From a virus, in IMG/VR virus record IMGVR_UViG_3300032282_001824, positions 1 to 27,004 of that record: 27,004 nucleotides of DNA. The stretch is one strand, 5' to 3'. Of this stretch, positions 22,902 to 27,004 are shown piece after piece (position 1 is the first letter of the stretch; every line of letters begins with the position of its first letter). The notes under the pieces were generated by a model, which was not told the DNA's origin, searched no databases, and was given only the letters and a program-made list of their open reading frames with translations. The position numbers and the translations under genes were made by a program.

Positions 22902-25181
22902 TCAATAACCATGTTTTGAATGTTTGTTTTTTCCAACCGTTGCAATGATCGCGTCCGTTCCTTTTTGGTATGTTAAATAATCGTTTGCGAATGCCATGCA
23001 AACCAAATAATCAAATGTGTCGGAACAATTATGTACTAAAATATTATTTGCAAAATATTCATGATAATCTTCTACTTGAATATCATAAACCATTTTTATA
23101 TCTTTCTCTGTATTTTCTTGCGTTATATTTGTTTTTGCATTTTGAAGTACATATTTTATGAATCTTGAATGTTGTTTTAAAAACCTCATTGCAATTAATA
23201 CATTTTTTTTCAATTTCTGTATCATAAAACAATGTGTTTTTAACATGTAATTTATGCCATTCCGAACCTTTTTCTGACTTATGCCATTCAATTGCTTTTG
23301 GTCTTGCATATTTTTCAAGTTTTTCATTACATTCATTTTTTTCAAAATCTGTTTTTTGATTATAATGTAACTTATGATGTTCAATTGAAGAAATACATTT
23401 AAGATTGTGAATATCATTGTTAAGATGATTTCCGTCAATATGATGAATATGATGTTTTTTAGGTATTTGACCAATTTCTGTAATGTATTTATAAATATGA
23501 AGCCTTGTTTTTTTTCTTTCTCCATTAATAATTGCCCATCCACTAAAATATTTTGATTCACTTCCTTTTTTGTTTGGATATCTGTGGAATTTACTTCCGT
23601 TATAAATAATTGTTTCTCGCATATTATATTTTTTATATCATCAAATATACAAAAAATACCCTTTTGTATCTGACTAATAGGCGTAAAATCATTATTTTTT
23701 TCCCATATTTTATGATTTGGAGTACATGTAATTATGTTTTTACCTATTCTATAAGTATTTACTTTTTTGTAGCCATTATTATATACTTTTATTACTTTTT
23801 TATATCCTTTTCTTGTTAATACTAAATCATTTATAGATATTTCATCTATTCTTTTATAACCGCAAATTGTTTTTATTAATGTTTCTCCAACAAAACAATG
23901 TCCGTATTTTTCAAATGTAACGCCGTTAATTGATTCCTTTTCCTTTTTCTTTGTCCCGTCTGCGTCCTCTTGTAAATTGTTGAAATCGCGAATTGAATTT
24001 TTACAACTTTCGTCCAATTCAAAAGTTATTCCGCTAAATTGTTTGTCGAAAATATGATTGATAAAACGTCCACGCATAACAACGGACGGGTTCGACATGG
24101 GTACGCGCAATTGTGGTTTATATTTTCGCAAATAGTGTAAAATCAACGTGAAAAAATTCTGTCCCTTTTCCAACTTGGTATCGCTTTTCCGGCTTGTTGC
24201 GTCGCCGTAAATAAACAATCCGGTCGCGTGTTCAAAATATTCGCGTTCGATTGTCTGACATAATATTTCAACGGTGTTGTTCGGTGTTTCCAAACAAAAT
24301 TCATGTATTTGTTTGATTGATTTTCCGGCTATCTGATAAACGGTTGCGGTAATGTACGGCTTAACGTTTTCGTCAAATGAAATGTGTAACGGAATGTTTG
24401 GATTGTATTTGCATTCCTTAACGTGTTTGTCTGCGCTGAAACATTTATAAAATTCGCCGCCGGTGCGCAATTCAATGTCCCAATTGCCCAAAACATAAAC
24501 TTCATATTCATATTTCGGCAAATCCTTTAAACTATCAATGTAATCCTTTGGAATGTGCGGATTGTCAAATATTCGCGACGGAATATACAACCAACGTTCG
24601 TTCAATTCGCCTTTTGTGTACGGATAATAAAACATGTCGCGAACCCAATTTTTTGCCGGGTTACATGTACCCATTATTTTTTTAGGCGGTTGTTTTGGAT
24701 TTGGATTTGTTATTGATTTGGGAATAATGTAACTGCCGGCGCGTTCCAATGCTTTGTAAAACGATTTTTCGTTTAACTCGTTTATTTCTTCCAACAAAAA
24801 CCCGTTTACCTCTAACCCTTTCCAACGGTTCAAATCTTTGTCGGTGTCGTAATTTTCCGAAAAAAATATTATTTGCGATCCGTTTTCACATGTCACAACT
24901 TGCGTTTCCTGATTGTACGATTTTATGAATTTGTCGGGTTTTATTTTGTTGAATGACGGTATTGTATTTCGTTTTAATGTTGGCAAATCCTTTCGGACAA
25001 CTGCCCAACGTGAACCCGGATAAACTTTACACAACAAAAATATTGCGCCCAATCCGGCAAATGTTTTTCCGCCACGAATCGCGCCACCATACAATACAAA
25101 ATCGTATTTATTTGAAAAAACCGCCTCAAAAAATTCGTCTTGTTTCGGGAATGATTCAAACAGTATTTGTTTATTCGACAT
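22902..25181 (-). CDS. Terminase large subunit (TerL) precursor interrupted by an intein
   Basis: The precursor is 759 aa; after splicing the ATPase-nuclease would be 469 aa (1-428 plus 719-759). Walker A is GAIRGGKT (33-40), the Walker B-type motif is GFLLEEINE (127-135) and the coupling motif GTCNP is at 171-175. Nuclease acidic residues are D270 (SFDENVKP), D327 (IYGDATSRK) and D721 (CSDTFDYLVC). The intein lies between H428 and C719, directly before the third acidic residue, so the unspliced protein should be inactive. TerL packages DNA into proheads through the portal. It overlaps the small-subunit gene by one base. Confidence 0.92.
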   Translation of the reverse strand: MSNKQILFESFPKQDEFFEAVFSNKYDFVLYGGAIRGGKTFAGLGAIFLLCKVYPGSRWAVVRKDLPTLKRNTIPSFNKIKPDKFIKSYNQETQVVTCENGSQIIFFSENYDTDKDLNRWKGLEVNGFLLEEINELNEKSFYKALERAGSYIIPKSITNPNPKQPPKKIMGTCNPAKNWVRDMFYYPYTKGELNERWLYIPSRIFDNPHIPKDYIDSLKDLPKYEYEVYVLGNWDIELRTGGEFYKCFSADKHVKECKYNPNIPLHISFDENVKPYITATVYQIAGKSIKQIHEFCLETPNNTVEILCQTIEREYFEHATGLFIYGDATSRKSDTKLEKGQNFFTLILHYLRKYKPQLRVPMSNPSVVMRGRFINHIFDKQFSGITFELDESCKNSIRDFNNLQEDADGTKKKEKESINGVTFEKYGHCFVGETLIKTICGYKRIDEISINDLVLTRKGYKKVIKVYNNGYKKVNTYRIGKNIITCTPNHKIWEKNNDFTPISQIQKGIFCIFDDIKNIICEKQLFITEVNSTDIQTKKEVNQNILVDGQLLMEKEKKQGFIFINTLQKLVKYLKNIIFIILTEIILTMIFTILNVFLQLNIISYIIIKKQILKKMNVMKNLKNMQDQKQLNGISQKKVRNGINYMLKTHCFMIQKLKKNVLIAMRFLKQHSRFIKYVLQNAKTNITQENTEKDIKMVYDIQVEDYHEYFANNILVHNCSDTFDYLVCMAFANDYLTYQKGTDAIIATVGKNKHSKHGY
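23028..23897 (-). other. Intein in TerL (residues 429-718)
   Basis: A 290-residue protein-splicing element. Block A begins with C429 (CFVGETLIKT), block B is ITCTPNHKIW with the catalytic T487-x-x-H490, and blocks F/G run VYDIQVEDYHEYFANNILVH with penultimate H717, terminal N718 and a C719 nucleophile in the downstream extein. All residues needed for class 1 splicing are present. The middle (about 520-695) does not look like a LAGLIDADG or HNH domain in this frame; it is I/K/N/L-rich, includes a hydrophobic run (about 575-610) and coincides with a different-frame HNH gene. DNA here is about 25 % G+C against nearer 45 % in nearby TerL DNA. Confidence 0.92.
23083..23622 (-). CDS. HNH homing endonuclease nested out of frame inside the intein
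   Basis: A complete 179-aa ORF (ATG at 23622, stop at 23083-23085) in a frame different from TerL and the intein. It starts MRETIIYNGSKFHRYPNKKG, typical of phage HNH endonucleases. The HNH core is HHIHHIDGNHLNNDIHNL (57-74) with later H82/H83, and a C-terminal zinc ribbon has C141-x2-C144 and C158-x3-C162, followed by a basic tail. It spans intein residues about 521-700, between splicing blocks B and F. A TATATTTG element lies about 20 bp upstream of the ATG, so it may be made from its own transcript. It likely cuts intein-less terL alleles and spreads the element. Confidence 0.85.
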   Translation of the reverse strand: MRETIIYNGSKFHRYPNKKGSESKYFSGWAIINGERKKTRLHIYKYITEIGQIPKKHHIHHIDGNHLNNDIHNLKCISSIEHHKLHYNQKTDFEKNECNEKLEKYARPKAIEWHKSEKGSEWHKLHVKNTLFYDTEIEKKCINCNEVFKTTFKIHKICTSKCKNKYNARKYRERYKNGL

Positions 25182-25525
25182 TAAATTTCAATTTCGGTAT
25201 CGCCTATTTTGAAAACTTGTTTGATTTGTTCGCCGCCGCTTGTAATGTCTGTCTGTTGCGTTGGTAATCCGTACCCGCTATTCAACAATTCTTTGTATGC
25301 TTGCGTGTCGCCTTTGCGCGCTTTTGCAATTTGCGACAATGTAATTATGTCCTCTTGGCTCAAATCCTCATGTTCGCCTGAAATTGGGTTTTTTACCTTG
25401 CTGACAACTTCCAACCATTTGCGCGCTATTGTGCTGCGGTTTTTTGAACCAACCGGACGCCCTTTTATGTTTCCTGATTGCCCTTTTTCAAATGGTTTTA
25501 AAGTACCCCCGTTTCTTCCTTCCAT
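25181..25525 (-). CDS. Probable terminase small subunit (DUF5681-type)
   Basis: A 114-aa protein. Residues 12-31 (FEKGQSGNIKGRPVGSKNRS) are the defining KGQSGNPxGRPxGSKN motif of DUF5681, which is DNA-binding-like and usually found directly before TerL in phage genomes. The middle (about 55-90: SQEDIITLSQIAKARKGDTQ, then AYKELLNSGYG) is helical and matches the C-terminal half of such proteins. Its stop shares a base with the TerL start, supporting a small-subunit role in recognising the packaging site. Confidence 0.8.
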   Translation of the reverse strand: MEGRNGGTLKPFEKGQSGNIKGRPVGSKNRSTIARKWLEVVSKVKNPISGEHEDLSQEDIITLSQIAKARKGDTQAYKELLNSGYGLPTQQTDITSGGEQIKQVFKIGDTEIEI

Positions 25526-25543
25526 AACTCTGTTTTTACTCTG

Positions 25544-26089
25544 TTACCTCAAACGACAATCGTAACCCATTGAAACCAATTTATTGTATGCTGTTTCGCG
25601 TTGGTTCATGTCGTCAAATATCAATTCAATTTTCAACGTTGATTCGTTTTTGTCTTCCGGCAATTGAAAATCAATTTCGCTGTTTTCAAAGTTAGTTAAC
25701 GAAACGCCCCAATCTGACAATTGCGTTTGTTCAAATTCGTCAAACAACAAATTTTCGTCCCAATCTAAATTCGCTTTTGACGTTGCGTTGTCTGCAAATG
25801 CTAATTCGCGCCCGGCTTTGGAATCAATATCAATGTCGGTTCGTTTAACTGCAACAATGTCGTTTCCGGTTGTTTCGACGACAATAACATTTTCAAATCC
25901 AATTTGCGCGGCGTTTTCAACTGTTTTGTTTCCGGCAATTATTCGGTTGTTTTTATCTAACAAAATGGATCGTCCCGCGCCGTAATTTCGCAATGATTTT
26001 TCAATCAATGAATTTCCAAATTCTGTTCCTTTGTTGAAATTTTTATCGTCGGGTTTTAATTCCGATATTTTCACGCATTTTTGTGCCAT
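25544..26089 (-). CDS. ParB/Srx-fold domain protein
   Basis: A 181-aa protein of the phage ParB-like nuclease group. The core (about 5-75) has KISELKPDDKNFNKGTEFG, then LLDKNNRIIAGNKTVENAAQ (44-63), corresponding to the ...viaGhrR...A motif of ParB, and IGFENVIVVET. A second conserved part is AFADNATSKANLDWDENLLF (97-116), the DN...WDeexL signature. The family's usual GHRR is GNKT here. Such genes often sit beside terminase or DNA-methylase genes in phages, but no methylase is seen here. Its precise role is not known: it may bind or cut DNA near packaging. Confidence 0.75.
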   Translation of the reverse strand: MAQKCVKISELKPDDKNFNKGTEFGNSLIEKSLRNYGAGRSILLDKNNRIIAGNKTVENAAQIGFENVIVVETTGNDIVAVKRTDIDIDSKAGRELAFADNATSKANLDWDENLLFDEFEQTQLSDWGVSLTNFENSEIDFQLPEDKNESTLKIELIFDDMNQRETAYNKLVSMGYDCRLR

Positions 26090-26091
26090 AA

Positions 26092-26196
26092 CTAAAATGT
26101 TAAATCGTCGTCAATTTTGTCCTTTATGCCTTTAACTGTTGCCCATGCAAAAAACACAAATATTGCAAACGCTAAAATCAAAATTGCTGTTTTCAT
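26092..26196 (-). CDS. Tiny single-pass membrane protein, 34 aa
   Basis: ATG at 26196 overlaps the TGA of the upstream winged-helix gene (ATGA, 26193-26196), and the stop lies two bases before the ParB-like start. The product starts MKTAILILAFAIFVFFAWAT, an unbroken hydrophobic segment, followed by a charged cytoplasmic-type tail (KGIKDKIDDDLTF). Exact placement by coupling at one end and tight spacing at the other supports it as real. The function is unknown. Confidence 0.6.
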   Translation of the reverse strand: MKTAILILAFAIFVFFAWATVKGIKDKIDDDLTF

Positions 26197-26615
26197 GCCA
26201 TTAAATTATTAAAATTATTTTGTTCGTTCAATGCCTTTTGTAATGACGGACTAATTAACCCGTCAAATTCGGACGACATTAATCTTTCAATAATTTTGTT
26301 AAATTTTTCACGTTTGCGCATTGATTGAATTTCGTTGCGTTCGTATGCGTCTGCAAATTGATAAACTGAATAAAACGAATCGGTTTTTGTGTCTTTGACT
26401 TGTCCGACAACTTTTATTATTCCCTCGTCATGCAACAACGATAAAACCGCCGTCAATGTTTGGTGCGGATAACCGGAAATATCGCGCAAACGTTTTGTTG
26501 AAATTCCGCCGCGTTCGTCGGTGTATTTCCAAATCGCATTCAATATTTTTTCGTTTTTGGTTTTCAAATTGCCGCTTTGCAAATTGAACAACCATGTTTT
26601 TACCTTTGCTTTCAT
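26193..26615 (-). CDS. Winged-helix DNA-binding protein
   Basis: A 140-aa protein. Residues about 22-75 look like a winged helix: EKILNAIWKYTDERGGISTK (helix 1 and turn), RLRDISGYPHQTLTAVLSLL (helices 2-3, the recognition helix being HQTLTAVLSLLHDEG) and GIIKVVGQVKDTKTDSFYSV (the wing). The remainder is a charged helix (about 90-125). It overlaps the upstream gene by 4 bp and the tiny membrane gene downstream by 4 bp. It probably regulates transcription or recognises DNA for packaging; the sequence does not tell which. Confidence 0.65.
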   Translation of the reverse strand: MKAKVKTWLFNLQSGNLKTKNEKILNAIWKYTDERGGISTKRLRDISGYPHQTLTAVLSLLHDEGIIKVVGQVKDTKTDSFYSVYQFADAYERNEIQSMRKREKFNKIIERLMSSEFDGLISPSLQKALNEQNNFNNLMA

Positions 26616-26956
26616 TGTTCGTCGGTTTTTAATGTTCTCAAATCATTACGCGACCACATTTTATTTATTAAAAATTGATCTTCTTTTTTTGCCCTCATGG
26701 GGTTTTTCTTTGCAATTGGACGTTTTGGACGTTGTTTTGAATCAATGCCAAATTCGTTTTCGTACTCATTAATAAAAAACATAATTTGCCCCATTGTTTT
26801 GGACGTAATAACGCCGTCGCCATTCAGGAACGCATTTATTTTTTGGCTATTCCAATAACCAAATTTTCGGCAAATTGTCGCCGCTGTTATGCCGGTTCGG
26901 GACGTAAATTCCCGAACGCGGCTAACAAAATCAATTTCAAATTGTGTTTGTGTCAT
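26612..26956 (-). CDS. Helix-turn-helix-like small protein
   Basis: A 114-aa protein. The N-terminal half (SRTGITAATICRKFGYWNSQ, about 18-37, then KINAFLNGDGVITSKTMGQI) has a helix-turn-helix pattern like that of XRE-type repressors (T-x-x-T-I-C-R-K-F-G ... S-x-K-I-N). The C-terminal half is basic (RPKRPIAKKNPMRAKK) and probably flexible. It overlaps the following winged-helix gene by 4 bp. Likely a DNA-binding regulator from the phage's late-control region. Confidence 0.5.
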   Translation of the reverse strand: MTQTQFEIDFVSRVREFTSRTGITAATICRKFGYWNSQKINAFLNGDGVITSKTMGQIMFFINEYENEFGIDSKQRPKRPIAKKNPMRAKKEDQFLINKMWSRNDLRTLKTDEQ

Positions 26957-27004
26957 TTCTTATTTTTAAATATTTCAATTGCTGAATCGTTAACATGTTG
27001 AATC
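26953..27004 (-). CDS. C-terminal end of an upstream gene (partial)
   Basis: In one minus-strand frame, the window end codes ...QHVNDSAIEIFKNKK and stops with a TGA that overlaps the next ATG (ATGA at 26953-26956). This is the same coupling used by most genes here, so an upstream gene very probably ends like this. Only 16 codons are visible, too few to name it. Confidence 0.45.
   Translation of the reverse strand, partial: IQHVNDSAIEIFKNKK

Noticed and set aside
1-27004. tRNA genes, CRISPR arrays, insertion sequences, integrase or att sites
   Set aside because: None was seen: no cloverleaf-like segments, no regularly spaced repeats, no transposase or recombinase motifs. The only mobile element found is the intein with its nested endonuclease.

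Overview
This window is about 27 kb of a tailed-phage (or prophage) late region with a Mu-like contractile-tail virion plan, most likely from a phage of Bacteroidota (Flavobacteriia-like). The host inference rests on low G+C, A-rich leaders without clear Shine-Dalgarno sequences, a promoter of the Bacteroidota type (TTG-N19-TATCTTTG, minus strand, 57-86), and protein families common in phages of that phylum (DUF2586-like sheath, DUF6046-like tail protein, GYTxEN-type tail fibres). Almost everything is on the minus strand, so transcription runs from 27004 towards 1. Genes are tightly packed and many are joined by 4-bp ATGA overlaps.

Reading in the direction of transcription: (i) 27004-25181, two small helix-turn-helix proteins, a tiny membrane protein, a ParB/Srx-fold protein and a DUF5681-type terminase small subunit; (ii) 25181-19795, terminase large subunit interrupted by an intein, Mu gp36-like protein with three carbohydrate-binding-like inserts, DUF935 portal and MuF-like head protein; (iii) 19798-17361, a 54-aa gene, a ferritin-like protein, an unknown, a gpG-like protein, a probable tail terminator and a tail-fibre-like unknown; (iv) 17353-14891, baseplate J, a following baseplate protein and a tail fibre, unusually placed ahead of the capsid genes; (v) a lone plus-strand ribbon-helix-helix gene (14676-14894) with palindromes upstream; (vi) 14611-11927, ClpP-like prohead protease with scaffold tail, major capsid protein, small head proteins; (vii) 11865-4104, sheath, tube, G/GT chaperone with a -1 frameshift at an A10 run, tape measure, hub, spike, gp25 and LysM protein; (viii) 4100-1419, two tail-fibre/adhesin genes; (ix) 1413-257, lysis cassette with an M15 peptidase; (x) a terminator (174-205), then a new promoter and the first codons of another gene.

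The most striking item is in the terminase. The 290-residue intein interrupts TerL two residues before the third nuclease aspartate. A complete 179-aa HNH endonuclease gene lies inside the intein DNA but in a different reading frame, filling exactly the space where an in-frame homing endonuclease domain would normally sit, while the intein frame stays open through it. Other points of interest are the ferritin-like gene in the head/connector module, the ribbon-helix-helix gene with its candidate operator, the split baseplate module, and a mosaic of CpG-poor, AT-rich patches (fibres, intein, gp36 inserts, 17.4-17.9 kb) inside a CpG-rich backbone.
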